Of a DNA stretch of 64,000 nucleotides, positions 43,284 to 55,587 are shown one piece after another (within the stretch, counting starts at the first letter, position 1; every line of letters begins with the position of its first letter). This stretch comes from Clytia hemisphaerica (taxonomy: Eukaryota > Cnidaria > Hydrozoa > Leptothecata > Clytiidae): positions 1,812,000 to 1,875,999 of the forward strand of contig CACVBU010000185.1 of NCBI GenBank assembly GCA_902728285.1. The letters run 5' to 3'. The notes under the pieces were generated by a model. The model made no database searches, had not been told where the DNA came from, and was given only the letters and a program-made list of their open reading frames with translations. The translations under genes and the position numbers were made by a program.

Positions 43284-43598
43284 AGCGTACAGTTAACCGG
43301 TTACCTTTTCGAAGCGGGCTACACGGCTTTTTGCGCTAACATGCAATTGGTTCTTTTCGCATGACGACGGGCCTACACTGTCCAGAGTTGCCCGTCGTTA
43401 GGAAAACTCATCATGACGTCAGTTTTTTCAAAGGAAAATGAACACTGCGTTGACATCATTTGTCTAAATTTTCATTTTTTTTACGTCAGAAATTAAAACA
43501 ATTTTTAATCTCTTTTCGCTTGTTTTTTTCACTTTTCTCGCTATTTTTTTCTGGATAAAACGCGAAAAATCAGTCGAAGCTGAAAGAAACGGTTAACA

Positions 43599-43714
43599 AA
43601 TACAATAATGAGAGGTTTTTTCGGGCTGCACTGTGAAATATTGCCTTCGATCAACGCAACGACCTCGGGCAATATTTTTCAGTACAGCCCTCAGTAACCG
43701 GTCATTATTGTATT
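43599..43714. mobile_element. MITE, AATACAATAATGA ends
   Basis: Outer TACAATAATGA / TCATTATTGTA and inner GGGCTGCACTGTGAAATATT / AATATTTTTCAGTACAGCCC pair, forming a near-complete hairpin. Confidence 0.83.
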
Positions 43715-43884
43715 AGTGTCGCGTTGTGCGAAAAATTTTGAGTTACTGAGATCAACAAAAGCTTTTGAACGGAATTTGACCGGGTTATGGACCGGCTGGC
43801 AATCTTGTGTCGCTTAGAGATGCTATAAGGTATATTTTGTATGGCTTACAAAATGGTCCTTTATTCCATACACATTATTACCCA

Positions 43885-44115
43885 GCGACCGTAGTGCAGT
43901 GGTAGAGCATGACATCACGATGCGCAAGGTTTTGGGTTCAAACCTCAGTCGGGTCATACCAAAGATTTCCAAAATGGTACTCAATGCCTTTCTGCTTGAT
44001 ACTCAGAAATTAAGAGAAAGATCAAGGTTAAATGGAACAATCCAGGGAGAAAGAGTGGCGCCCTCCCCTTCGGGTTGCCTCCGACTGTGGTCGCAAACTT
44101 ACTTACTATCACCAA
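43885..44115 (+). mobile_element. tRNA-derived SINE
   Basis: The tRNA-like head has A box TAGTGCAGTGGTAGAGC (43892-43908) and B box GGTTCAAACCT (43935-43945), the internal Pol III promoter. The body runs through AGAAATTAAGAGAAAGATCA and a GC-rich CCCTCCCCTTCGGGTTGCCT region, ending near repeated CTTACTTACTATC. Acceptor-stem pairing is poor, so it is a SINE rather than a tRNA. 3' limit approximate. Confidence 0.78.
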
Positions 44116-44557
44116 CTGGTCAGAATGAGATCCTTTATCCAATCATAGAAAAGCTTGTAAAAAACTTCAGTCTATGCCAATTTACAACAGTACAAACAAC
44201 TCTAAGTAACCATGGAAACGCAATGTTAGCAAATGGAATGTTATTTTCCATCATTACAAAAGAGTCTGGGATTTAATTCTATTTCCTGATCCATTAATAC
44301 CCCCTATGGTCTATTGTGTATCATCTATGGTATCTATTTTGTAAAAAGGAGAAAAATAGGTTTGAATACCGACTTCAACTATTGTCTTACTATACCTCAA
44401 AAATTTCATTAACTCGAATGGATTTTGGTGAACTTGTTTATGCCTTGCTTGCCCTGCAATTTCAGCCCCAACTGATTTTCATTTCATCCCATTTAAAATT
44501 CAAGAGAAAATTGCACTCCTAAACGACCTCCACTGGGGTTTTCGACTTGGGAACAAT

Positions 44558-44819
44558 AGAATTTCAATCCCTATTGAGATTTGTACTAGTAATCTCATGG
44601 TTATGAGGTAAATTTTGAAATTCGGGATAAATTTCCCGAGGTAAATTTTGAAATTCGGGATAAATTTCCCGAGGTAAATTTTGAAATTTTTTGAAATTCC
44701 ACGAGTGCAACGAGGGAAATTTAAAACATTTCGAAATTTGACCGAGGGTAATTTATCCAGAATTTCACGAAAACAAGCATGAGATTCCTGGTTAATCTCA
44801 TGGTTTGGATTGAAATTCT
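44558..44819. mobile_element. MITE with internal tandem units, AGAATTTCAATCC ends
   Basis: Ends AGAATTTCAATCC and GGATTGAAATTCT are exact inverted repeats. The interior has two and a half copies of a 33-bp unit starting GAGGTAAATTTTGAAATTCG, plus a palindromic AATCTCATG pair. Confidence 0.82.
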
Positions 44820-45159
44820 AACGATTCTGCAAGACGTCAATTTAACACTGGAGATCAATCTGAAACGTTAAAAAGAGGTCTCAAAAAAGTCATAGAAATG
44901 TGAATGGAGTTTTAATTGGATAGTATTCCAAGTTAGTAAGAAATTCAAAAAAGGTGATGAATTTGACAGGGATGTATATAAGTAGCAATTTAATAAGACA
45001 GAAAAGTGACACGGCTTATAAATGTAATTGCTTCATATTTAATACATGCATCATTCAATATTCATTTCCTAATTTACTTGTTTTGTTTGTATGAAAACTT
45101 ATTTAATTTGCATTTGCATTTGCTGAAGGATCAATTGAACAAATGGTTCTCATTAAAAG

Positions 45160-45500
45160 TTTTAATGGATTCGAATTCTGTTCCCCATCCCCAGTAAGAT
45201 CAAATTCGTTAAAATATCGTCTTCAGTAAAAAAAATCTCTAATTTTTGTCTCCTCTAAATAAAATCAAATGCACGACTCATCACTGAAAATGTTGTGCTA
45301 TTTTTCAATTCTCACTGGAATTTATGACTTGAAAACATGGAATTCGATTCTCCAGCCATATAAAGGACGGGAATACAAAATCTCTTCGAGTTTCAGTCCG
45401 TTTTTCTTTTACCCAAACTACCCAAAAAATCCTACCGAATCGTGTTAGAAAGGGAATGTCCCCCAATTTTTAAGACATGCTGTATAGCTGCATCGCAATA
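45160..45500 (+). repeat. Dispersed repeat, copy 1
   Basis: Shares ordered phrases with 54780-55100: GTCCC..TTGAAAATAAT-like units, TATGACTTGAAAACA, ATATAAAGGACGGGAATA and AAAAATCCTACCG. Diverged; nature unknown. Confidence 0.65.
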
Positions 45501-46190
45501 AAAATAATTCAGAACTTCTGATCTACAAAATATTTCTTTTGTTTCGTTTGATTTGGAAAAAATAACTAAAATAACAATAATATGATACAGTAATATAATA
45601 ATAGGATTCATAATATAAAATACAAGTAATATTAATTATTTACAAGCGTTAAGACTTTTTAAATTGCTTTTTATTTTAGCCATAAAATTTTAAAATACAT
45701 AATTATTTTTATTATGAAAAGCTATAGTACAGTACACCAAAAAGATAAAATTTCTCGTACATGAAATTTGAAAATCTTTTCACATAATTATAGAAGAAAC
45801 TTTGCCAACAGATAGCCTGCGACAAAACTCAAACTAATATTACTAGGAACCTGCGAAACCAGCACAGGCTAATTTAGACCAATAAAAATAAATGACACTT
45901 TTAGCTTCCACTGTATGTGTTTGAGCGAATTAGTCAAGCCCGTTTGGTTTATGTGAACTTCTAATTTTCTCGCAAACTTTTGAAATGGAAAAAATGAGCT
46001 CGGGCGTAAAAAGGGTCGACGTGAACGGGGCTGACGCTAAATTAGGACTGGCGTAAAAAGGGCCGATAAGGTATCAGAAATTACTTTTACCGTAAATTAT
46101 ACGGAAAAATGCAGCCCCATCTAAAAGGTCACAGTGAAATTTATTTAATTTTTCATAACGTAAAGGCAACAACCAAAAAAAAGAGAAAAT
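45501..46190. other. Downstream flank of the gremlin-like gene
   Basis: AT-rich with no other gene; contains the likely 3' UTR of the minus-strand gene. No poly(A) signal was fixed. Confidence 0.5.
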
Positions 46191-46706
46191 TTACCCACAC
46201 CTCTTGCAAGCACATTCTTTAAAATATTCAATTTTTCGTTTGCGGATTTTCTTGTGTTTAGCATCTGGACATTTCAATACCACTAGTTTATATGCTTTCC
46301 TGGTTGGTTGACAACTCTGGCATAAGCCTAATGTATCTTTAAACGTATTACCAGGTAAATAGATTGAATTACATTGTCCATAACATACTGGTAGTACTAC
46401 TTCTTCGGTTATACATCGTGGATGTTTTATAACAAAAGTTTTGTATACAAGTTTACACGTTTGATCTTCAAATTCTTTTTCACTTATTACAATGTCTTTA
46501 TCGTCCGGTATTTCTTTATGGATCATGTTTTTCACTTGCTGACCTATTAAAAACCATGCTGGTTTAGGTGGCTCTGTTTTCGACTTGGCCGCTGATGCGG
46601 GTGCCCCGTCAATGTGATATAATAGTGTACATAGGTTGACAATAACACTGATAAATATTTTCGACTGTGTCATCATTTTGATCTTTCGAGTGTTGCGTTG
46701 CTTCAA
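46191..46706 (-). CDS. Secreted cystine-knot protein, DAN/gremlin-like
   Basis: Intact single-exon frame of 171 residues. A signal peptide is seen (hydrophobic KIFISVIVNLCTLLYHI, residues 16-32, then GAPA). Met11-Met12 sit closer to it and are an alternative start. A basic/acidic linker leads to a C-terminal knot with ten Cys (84, 98, 108, 112, 129, 132, 146, 165, 167, 170). The ring motif CYGQCNSIYLPGN and the pattern CQSCQP...VLKCPD...CACKRC match the DAN domain, closest in style to gremlin. Such proteins bind BMP ligands outside the cell and block signalling. It ends one residue after the last Cys. DAN-domain membership is firm; gremlin orthology rather than another DAN member is likely but unproven. 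No partner gene adjoins it. Confidence 0.92.
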   Translation of the reverse strand: MKQRNTRKIKMMTQSKIFISVIVNLCTLLYHIDGAPASAAKSKTEPPKPAWFLIGQQVKNMIHKEIPDDKDIVISEKEFEDQTCKLVYKTFVIKHPRCITEEVVLPVCYGQCNSIYLPGNTFKDTLGLCQSCQPTRKAYKLVVLKCPDAKHKKIRKRKIEYFKECACKRCG

Positions 46707-46858
46707 ATATCTTTCACAATCTTTTTATTCGAAAAATTCCAATGTTATCTTTTTTGTTAATATTAGCCTGAAAATAGAAGAAATTAAAAAAATTTTTAGG
46801 CAAATGTAAACGTTACCAAATGAACGCAAAGTATTGCAGGTCTCCTAAAACAACTTAA

Positions 46859-47568
46859 GGGCTCTGACCATAGTGAATTTTTCATAATTGCCGTGTTTAA
46901 AATGTGTTTTCTGACTGATGTAACCAGCAAAACTATGGCATGTTATACATTTTCTGTTAGACAAACTATTCCTGAATCTGAAAATTCAAAAATTGCATTG
47001 AAAAAATTTTATGAAGAAGAAAATGAAGACTTTTGCGAGGAAGAGTATTTCAACTTTGAAGGGCTTAGTTTAGGCGAAGAAAAAACATTTTGAAAAATTT
47101 TTCGCAGTAGATGGTGTATCTTTTACCGAACAATAAAAATTTTTGCGGAAAATTTTTGTAAATGCTTCTTTGTCTCGAAATCTTCAAAATAGTGGTTTTT
47201 CATCAATTTTTCATCTGGATTTTGCTTAAAAAAACATCCATAACTTTTGATACATCTTTTTATAAAAATTTTCCGCAAAATTTAAAATAGTTCAATTCTT
47301 TGCGGACAGTTTGAAAAAAATTCGAAACAAAAAGGTTAATTACCCATTAAAACTTAGCACTTTTTATAAAAGAAGGTGATGCAACATATTATTAACGTCT
47401 TTTTAAAGTTCATAACGTCTTTTTACAATTAAGTTCTTAATTACTCTTAAGGGGTTTGATTAAAAAGTAATTTATAAAGGCAATTCTTTGTTAAAAGTGT
47501 TAAAGAATCTAAAACATAACTTTTATGTTCATATACTAAAATCAATTTTCTGACTATGGTCAGAGCCC
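46859..47568 (+). mobile_element. TTAA-type element, GGGCTCTGACCATAGT ends, copy B
   Basis: Exact inverted ends GGGCTCTGACCATAGT and ACTATGGTCAGAGCCC, with TTAA on both sides (46855-46858, 47569-47572), a piggyBac-like layout. The 5' end of its small frame is 150 bp upstream of the gremlin-like gene's start. Carries the acidic frame 46893-47093. Confidence 0.93.
46893..47093 (+). CDS. Small acidic frame inside the TTAA element
   Basis: 66 codons; contains ACYTFSVRQTIPESEN, then EEENEDFCEEEYFNFEG. The same frame is recognisable in copy A (17210-17747, minus strand) at about 70 percent identity over 40 residues, but ended by a stop there. It could be a shortened transposase piece or chance; not recognised as a known domain. 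Confidence 0.35.
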   Translation: MFKMCFLTDVTSKTMACYTFSVRQTIPESENSKIALKKFYEEENEDFCEEEYFNFEGLSLGEEKTF

Positions 47569-47572
47569 TTAA

Positions 47573-48519
47573 AGCCCAAACAAAAAAAAACTCAGGGTAA
47601 ACTATTCGCGAGCAAAACACCTAGTTAATGAAAAAGGTCGGGAGTGGCATTCCCCTGTTCAATACTAACTACTACGCGATTCTAGAACAAAAAAAAGTAA
47701 AAATACCCAGAAGATAAAATAGCCACTGAACCTGACCTCGCAGCCCTGCGATAGGTCTGCAGCGTGCATCTAACATCTTATAAATAAGTTCACTTCGACC
47801 GCTAGATGACTGTTGAAACTGCATTACAAATTGACTTGCTCGCTCAATACTTTTAATAACAATTTAAGGCTTTTTGACAATGCCGTCTCGGTGACCACAA
47901 AAATATGAACTTCTACTCTACTAACAAAGGCCCAACAAATACTATCAAAGTCTCTTTCTTTTAATTTGAATAATCTCTGATATCATCGAGCACTCTCGAC
48001 AGGATAGCAGAAGAAAATAAACTTGTACTCTCTACTATACGTTACTACGAAAGAATGTGTCTTTACTCTTCCACATTCATCAGACAAATGACATCTGATG
48101 ATAACCATTCTAAAGTATTTATACTCAGACAGTGTAGAGAGGAATTTTCCTCCCTCACTCTCTATCTATTCGCTCTTTTGTCTTTTTTCATTATCATTAT
48201 CATCATCATCATCATCATCAATAAACGTCTCAAGAAAAAAAGAAACTCGTTTCATGAGGCTATGGATTAAATCTTCTTCCGGTCAGGGTTATAGATATTT
48301 ATGAAAAAATACAAAAAAATGCCAACTTACTAATAATCTACTAATTACCATTTGATGATGATTAAAACATTCGAATCTTTTCTTTTGTCCTTTTTGTTTC
48401 TGATTTTCGATAAATGAGATTTTGTGAGAGTATCACAAGGATATTTTTAAACATTATCAACATACTGTACCCGAAACCGACAAACACCATATCAAAACTG
48501 CCTATACTCTTAGAATGTA
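47573..48519. other. Upstream flank; ATC microsatellite
   Basis: No gene is supported. A run of ATC/ATT repeats lies at 48187-48222. As the gremlin-like gene reads leftward, its promoter or an untranslated first exon could lie here or beyond; nothing decisive is seen. Confidence 0.5.
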
Positions 48520-48523
48520 TGTA

Positions 48524-48762
48524 CAGGGTGTCCCTAATAAAAGTATCGAGTTTGAACATGCGATTGAGTAGAAAGTTTTAAGTGTGTATTCACAAAATTG
48601 TATTTTAAGCTCTCCCTCTTTTTATTGATTAATTTATACGTTGTAACTACCTTTTGTAATGAGCCTATGTGATGGAGAACGTTCTTATATTTTAGCGATA
48701 ACACACAAACTTTTTTACTCAATCGCATGTTCAAACTCGATACTTTTATTAGGGACACCCTG
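48524..48762. mobile_element. Tc1/mariner-type MITE, CAGGGTGTCCC ends
   Basis: 239 bp flanked by TA. Inverted ends of about 48 bp with CAGGGTGTCCCTAATAAAAG, then TGAACATGCGATTGAGTA, nearly perfect. CAGGGTGTCCC is a common mariner-type end. Confidence 0.94.
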
Positions 48763-48944
48763 TACAATGATTTATCTATCTGTTTTCAAATTATTTGTTG
48801 TCGTTTATGTTGCCTCATTAAAATCTGCATTTTTTTACAACAACTGGGAAGCAATTTGGAAGACACAGGATTTGATTGGTTTTTAGAAAAATATTTTATT
48901 ATGACTTGGAGCCAAAACGGTGTTAATGGGAACTACTTACAATA

Positions 48945-49163
48945 CACATTTTTTTTTTTAAGAACAACCAAAATTTTTGAAGCCTAAAAATGTTCTTAAC
49001 ATGTTCTTATTTTCACCATTTTGTGAGTATTTTTGTGCAATTTCCTAAGAAATAGGGTGTTTTAGAGTCCACTAAAGCTTTAAAATGTTCTTAACTTGTT
49101 CTTAATATTTTGGTCATCGAAGACTTATGTTCTTATATAGTTTGTTCTTATATAAAAAACGTG
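48945..49163 (-). mobile_element. TA-type MITE, CACGTTTTTTATAAGAACA family
   Basis: TA-flanked. Right end AAAAAACGTG, left end CACATTTTTTTTTTTAAGAAC. Interior phrases ATGTTCTTAACATGTTCTTA and TTTTGGTCATCGAAG identify the family. Confidence 0.87.
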
Positions 49164-49206
49164 TAATCTTTTATGTTCTTTCACTCTTTTCATTCTACCT
49201 GGAATA

Positions 49207-49379
49207 GACCTTATTGGAGTTTTTGATTTTTCTAAAAAAGCGATTCATTGTGGGATTGTTGAGAGTGTATTACAATAGAATTCTCTCGAGGAATTCCTAG
49301 GAGATTTCTATTGTAATACACTCGAAACAATCCCACAATGCATCACTTTTTTAGAAAAATCAAAAACTCCGATAAGGTG
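49207..49379. mobile_element. TA-type MITE, long hairpin
   Basis: 173 bp that is almost entirely two inverted arms of about 74 bp (GACCTTATTGGAGTTTTTG, then TGTGGGATTGTT, then GAGTGTATTACAATAGAA). TA on both sides. Confidence 0.94.
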
Positions 49380-49826
49380 TATTGTATTGGGAGTTCTAGA
49401 AGTATTTAAGCATAATACACAGATTTTTGTGGATTGCAAAATATCGGGGATGTGCGGTACGGAGTTTGGCAACACTAAAATATCTGCACAGTTTCATCAA
49501 CACTGACAGCAAAAATTCCTCATTTTTGCCACCGTATGGCAAGCTCAACACCAAACTTTTTTTTCAAACTCATAAACACTGACAGAAAAAAGACCTAATA
49601 CCGTCACACCGTCAAATAAGCCGTACGTAGCTTTTTTTCTGCTACTACCACAGCCTAACACTTTATTTATAAACATTATTCAAATCTATATTATTGTTAT
49701 GGTATAGTGAAACAGGAAGTATTAAACTGAATATCGGACTTAGATAATGGGTGTTGTTTACAACTTAAACTAGAACCATAAAGTGTATACGTAACCTTCA
49801 AATAATGCTTTTCAGTGGGCGTTCGT

Positions 49827-50060
49827 CACACCCTACAACGCCATTCATAAAACGTCTCAAATCCATATTGATTGTTAGCCAATTCGGTGAACACGAGATT
49901 GTAAACAATTCTAAAACCGCACCCTGGTTTTAAAATCACACCCTGCAACTCCATTTATAAAACGTCTCAAATGCATACGTATTGACTGCTAGCCAATTCG
50001 GTGAACACAAGATTGTAATTTGTAAACAATTTTAAAACCACACCCTGGTTTTAAAATTGT
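49827..50060. repeat. Tandem duplication, about 110-bp unit, two copies
   Basis: Both units carry CACACCCT, then TTTATAAAACGTCTCAAAT or its variant, GCCAATTCGGTGAACAC and AACCACACCCTGGTTTTAAA. Confidence 0.93.
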
Positions 50061-50152
50061 GCTTTAGAAACCTGCTGGTAGTCTATAACTGTGCGATATA
50101 ATTAAGCAGAGATGCGAGGGGATCGCAAAAGGGTGCTTAAAATGTATAAAAA

Positions 50153-50250
50153 CCCAGATGGCACACAAAGTCAAAACAACGTCCATGTGACATTCATAAT
50201 GTCCAAATAACGTTATTTGAACGTTAAAACAACGTTGTGTGCCAGTTGGG
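50153..50250. mobile_element. Short MITE, CCCAGATGGCACACAA ends
   Basis: 98 bp with inverted ends CCCAGATGGCACACAA and TTGTGTGCCAGTTGGG and inner AACGTT repeats. A second, more diverged copy is at 55588-55685. Confidence 0.87.
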
Positions 50251-51509
50251 AAGGGTGCCGTAATTTTCTTGGAAACTGCATAAAAAACTGAGCTGCAAAG
50301 TATTTTTCAAATACAAACTAACAATCAAGAGTTTAGAAATAATTCAAAATGACTCTTAGATGGAAATCTAGGGGAAAGAAAAGTCGCGGTAACATTAAAA
50401 TAATATCTATGGCTAAATCCAATTGATATGTATTATATACAGCCATACACTAATGCAATTATACAATAAGGTATGGTTCTTTGAGCCATTGATCAAAATA
50501 GATATACGAGAATGGTGGACTAATTCGTACGGTCAAGACCAGATCAACTAAATAGATAGACACTGCACAGGGGGTTGGTAAACATTGAACGTTATCGTAA
50601 GTACACCTTACTACTCATTAAGGGGTTTTATTTCACTCTCTAGAAATATGTTTATACATTCCACATATGAACACACTATTGTCTTTTTGTTATGAATCAA
50701 TAAATACACCCAATACCACACCTAGATTTGGCAAAGGGTTGAATGATGTCAAACGTCATACTAAGCAACTGTGTCAATATGAAATACTCTGGACGTTCAA
50801 CAGTAGATTCTAACATTCTATAAATTCGATAACTAGCAGTCTCATAGTCCCGGTGTAACTTTCTTCAACAGCGGACGCACCTTCAATCCCAGGTCAAATC
50901 GTTTTGAAATCATTCGATTTAATATTTGTTTATTTACAATCAATGCTACAAAGCATGATATGGTACACCGCGCGAAAGCAAGCTGGTCTATTGTTAACTA
51001 TTTCCACAAGAACAACAATTAAAGATTTCTTTTTAATTATCAAGTTCTAATCTATTGTTTTCGTCGATTCTTGCACTACTTTTCTCTCTCGTAATCAGAC
51101 AGTCGAGGAAGTCAAATGAAAAGCTACAATCCTATAGATCGAAATCACGACGATGCTAAATTATTGACGTTATGAACTTATTATACACTCATATTTTTCA
51201 TAAGACCCAGAAGATATTTGTTGAGGTTCGGGTATGGGGTTTTTTGCTCTTTGAGCCTCAAATCGTTCTAATTGGGTTCTTATTCTTAATGTTGTTTGGC
51301 TTTATATCAAAATAGTATTAATTTGACTCTTAAATTGCTTGAAATTTAGCGTATACATGAATTTAACTCTTCCAGTCTCGGTAATGTTCTTAACCTTTTA
51401 TGATATTGAGTAACAATGTTCTTATAACATTGTTCTTAGCAACAATCAGTCACAAAATACTTGGCACAAAAGAGAAATTCACCGGGGTGTTTTGAAACCA
51501 CAATCGATT
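50251..51509. other. No gene recognised
   Basis: AT-rich. No long frame, RNA gene or clear element. Short exons cannot be excluded by eye. Confidence 0.5.
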
Positions 51510-51872
51510 CCCTGGTCAAAAAACTTGGAAAGTTTTTGTAAGATCCTGGAAGAGATTGTAAGTTCTTACAAAGAAGAAGATCTTCCAAAATCTTTGCAAG
51601 ATCTTGCCAAATAAATGTAAGATCTTATATAATTCTGACTGTTAACAAATTCTTATAAGAACTTGTATTAGATTTTACCAAAATCTTACAAATTTTTGCC
51701 AAATATACAAACCTTGTCTCGGACAAAATTTTCATAAGAATTCGAAAGAATACGTAAGATAAATGTTATAAATTCTTGTAAAACCTGACAAAATTCGAGA
51801 TAAGATGTGATGTGAGTAAACATGTTTTTTCACTTTAGTTGTAATTTTTTGATTTCTTTTTAAATCTATCGG

Positions 51873-52253
51873 TTAAAAGATGGATAAGAAACTTGCAAAT
51901 TCTTGCATTTTTTTTTGGGCGAAAAATTTTATTGATGTAATTTCAATTTTTGAAAATTTTGTCCCTCCTCGTTTATTTGGCACCTCATCCCAGTGGGCAC
52001 AAGATGTTCTTGTGACGTCTGAGTTAAGGCATTTATATATCGCTGATAAGGCCTCCCATGAAAGACGCCTTGTCCTCGCCTTGTAAGTCATCTGAATTCC
52101 AATCTCATTTGGGATGGCAGTTACTGGGACGTCTCTTATTGTGTTAATGAGATGTCCCATGGGGAGATCCTCCATTTCATGAGAAAGTTCAAGAAAATCA
52201 TTTTGCAATAACAAATTCCTTGCGGCATAATTTGCTTTTGTTTCGTATTTCAA
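51873..52253 (-). CDS. Unrecognised 126-codon frame inside the 2.3-kb element
   Basis: Open frame with ordinary composition (LSWEALSAIYKCLNSD, then CAHWDEVPNKRGG), more protein-like than the surrounding AT-rich noise. No family is recognised. It reads towards the left end of the element. It could be a captured exon, part of a transposase, or a LINE-related relic. A 68-codon frame on the other strand overlaps it. No function is proposed. Confidence 0.35.
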   Translation of the reverse strand: MKYETKANYAARNLLLQNDFLELSHEMEDLPMGHLINTIRDVPVTAIPNEIGIQMTYKARTRRLSWEALSAIYKCLNSDVTRTSCAHWDEVPNKRGGTKFSKIEITSIKFFAQKKMQEFASFLSIF

Positions 52254-52994
52254 ATAATGTTAAAAAACGCGCGCTATTATGAAATGTGTGAAAAACACCC
52301 ACTTGCGAAAAAGCTCAACATAAAAGATTTTGTAGGGGTTCTAGTAAACAAAAGAAGTGACGAAACCAACGGAGTGTGAAAAGTACGCATCAACATTTAA
52401 AGGTATGTTATTTTATTTGAATGTATGAAATGGTTTGTATCATCGGAAAAAGAATTTTTGATATAAAAAAGGTCCATCAAAACTATTTTTAAGGGCTCTG
52501 AAATCTTTGGCAATTTCATGGTGTTAACGTCTTTAATTTTATCAACCAATCAAAATGAAGAATTTCAAAAAAGCTTTCTCTGCTCTTTCTGTAAGAATTA
52601 TCAAATTTTGTGAGATACTTTTGTGTTTGAAGAAGTGTGTGTGTCGTTAGAATTTTCGTAGAAAACTGATTTGGATTTTTTTGTATCTTTTTTTAATATA
52701 CTTATGTATCTTCTTTTTTCAGATAAAAATGATGGAGTTAAAATCAATAACAAAGCAGAATATAGTTTTAACAAAGCAGAATATAATCTTGTCCATTATC
52801 ATAATTTCAAGAAAAATCACAACGTCTGGAATCACGAAAGCAAACCGTCAAAGGTTCGAATCATGATGTTGGATTGATTTTCAATGAGAAATAAGACGAA
52901 ACTAGCGATGGATCAAATGAGCTTTCCAGCTTTTTTGCGCAAAGATGAATTCTAAGAATTGACTTATTTTTTGATTATTCGAAAACTCAAATGA

Positions 52995-53415
<421 letters not shown>

Positions 53416-54162
53416 AAAATATATTAGGGGTTAATGTTTATTAGTATTTGCTATTTCATATTTCATTGTAATTTTATCTTAACCTTTGCTGTTATTTTTT
53501 AAAACCAACGTGAAAAAAGAAACATACAATACAATTTACAAACACACTCGTTTTAACTTGTAAATTCTTGCAATTTCTTACAAGATGTCGTAAGATTTTG
53601 TAATTTTCAAGATTCGAATTTTTACAAATCTTTGCATTGTTCTTCACAAGATTGTGCACAACTCCGCAAATTTGTGCAGATATGTGCAGATATGTGCAAA
53701 ATCTTCTATAAGAACTTACAAAAGTATGTAAAATCTTGTGACAAATTCTTTCAAAAAATTGTAAATTTTTGTAAAATCTTTCCAAGATTTTTGACCAGGG
53801 TTTGTAAGTGCTCTAAAGTAGGTTCGAGGACCTTAGGATCTGAGGGTCCAAAAGTTCAAAAAAGGTCCAGTAAGGCTTGAAAAACCAATAAATCCCTCCC
53901 AGATCGAAATAATCGATGAAATCAAGTTGAAGGCCTGAAATTGACATTCTCGCTCAAACTTCAATTTTCGAAAAATGGTAAATTAGACAAAAGTGAAAAT
54001 ATATTATGGCACGGATTGAAGCTAAGACTTTTCTTGATTGACTGCATTCGAACGGCAGAATGTCATCACTTTTTGGAAGTCAACAATAATTATTGGTTGT
54101 TGTTCGTAAAAGCGTTTGAACAAAGATGTCGGCTTTGAACAGTAGTGGAGCTAATAGTCTTA

Positions 54163-54415
54163 CACGTTTTTTTTTAAGTAAGAACAAACTATATAATAAC
54201 ATAAGGCTTCGATGGCCAAAATGTTAAGAGCAAGTTAAGAACATTTTATGGCTTTGAGGTCTCAAAAACACTCTTTTTCTTAGCCAAAAATACTCACAAA
54301 ATGGTCAAAATAAGAACATGTTAAGAACATTTTTAGGCTTAAAACTCAAATAAAAGTTAAGAGCATCCGAAGCGCGAAGGCTTCAAAAGTTTTGGATGTT
54401 CTTATTAAAAGCGTG
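54163..54415 (-). mobile_element. TA-type MITE, CACGTTTTTTATAAGAACA family
   Basis: 253 bp flanked by TA, ends CACGTTTTTTTTTAAG and AAAAGCGTG. Same length as 58649-58901. Confidence 0.92.
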
Positions 54416-54779
54416 TATAAGAATATGAAGACTCTCCTTCTCTTTCAAATCAGCAAGTTGGAATATGGATTATTAGACAGAACATTTACGTAAATGGGCA
54501 ATTAAAAACTGTAGAATGTAGCAGTGTTTTTTAATGAAGATTAGTCCATTCTTATTTGCACAAGCTTGAGTATCTTTACCACAAGAATTTTGTCTGATAT
54601 TGGTTCTGTGTTGAATGTTTTTGTCTGGTTTTTCTTTTGTTACACAATTGGAGTACTGCGCAAACAGTATTCCGTACCATGACTATTGTATTGTAGAATA
54701 TCATCATATGCCACAATTAGCAATCAGGATCCAAAATTTTAGATTTTTCATTCAAATTTCTTTTCCAATAGCACATCCC

Positions 54780-55100
54780 TTTCTCATAGACCCCTTCCCA
54801 CTGGAAAAATTAGCCAAAATATTGTCCCCGGTTGAAAATAATCCTCAAATTTTTGTCCCCTATTGAAAATAATCAAATGAACCATCCTCACTATAAATTA
54901 TTATGCTTTTTACCATCCCCATTGGATTTTCTGACTTGAAAACAAAAGAATTTAAATTCCCGGGCATAAAGAATATGGGAATATCAATCCCACTGAGTTT
55001 CAATCTGTTATTTTTACCCCCAATGGCTGGAAAAATCCTACCGGGTCTGTGAGAAGGAGGTGTAATAGCATCCACTGTCCAAAAAAATGTTAAGATATGT
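54780..55100 (+). repeat. Dispersed repeat, copy 2
   Basis: Related to 45160-45500. Shows a doubled CCCC(G/T)..TTGAAAATAATC phrase, TCTGACTTGAAAACA, ATATGGGAATATCAA and AAAAATCCTACCGG. Confidence 0.65.
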
Positions 55101-55587
55101 AGACGAAAACCCAATACATCATTTTTATAAAGCAAAACTCCTGGAATATTAAGAGAGTCAATTGTTCCAGCTGAATTCAGTTGTTAAGAAAAAATACTTG
55201 TCTAATATTTTTTCACCCCCTGTCTTTGATGTATCAAACATTTTGTTCGATGCGTCAAGATGATAGAAGAGGCGTTTTTTGAAACGTTTGACAGTGAGAC
55301 TTCCTTAAAAGCTACAGTTATCATTTCAATTCAGAAGCTCATCAACTCCTCTGCACAGGATTATAAAGATGTAGGTATCTTCTTGGATTATGTTTCATAT
55401 CCTCTGCTCGTTAGCTACTACAAAAGCATGCACAGGCTTTTACAATTGTAACCTAACTGTAATCTCTTTATCGTTAGTTAGCTTGTGTCAGACGGTCACC
55501 GCTTCCTTATTGCTTAAAGTAAACAAATGAGTTACTGGCTAAATCACTTACTTTTATACCATTAAACCCGTTGCTTTTGTCTGTTAT
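55101..55587 (+). other. Unassigned; one 63-codon frame
   Basis: The frame 55260-55451 (TVIISIQKLINSSAQDYKDV inside) has plausible composition but no recognised family. Confidence 0.25.

Noticed and set aside
43885..43960. Working tRNA gene on the plus strand
   Set aside because: Pol III boxes present but stems are weak and a SINE body follows.
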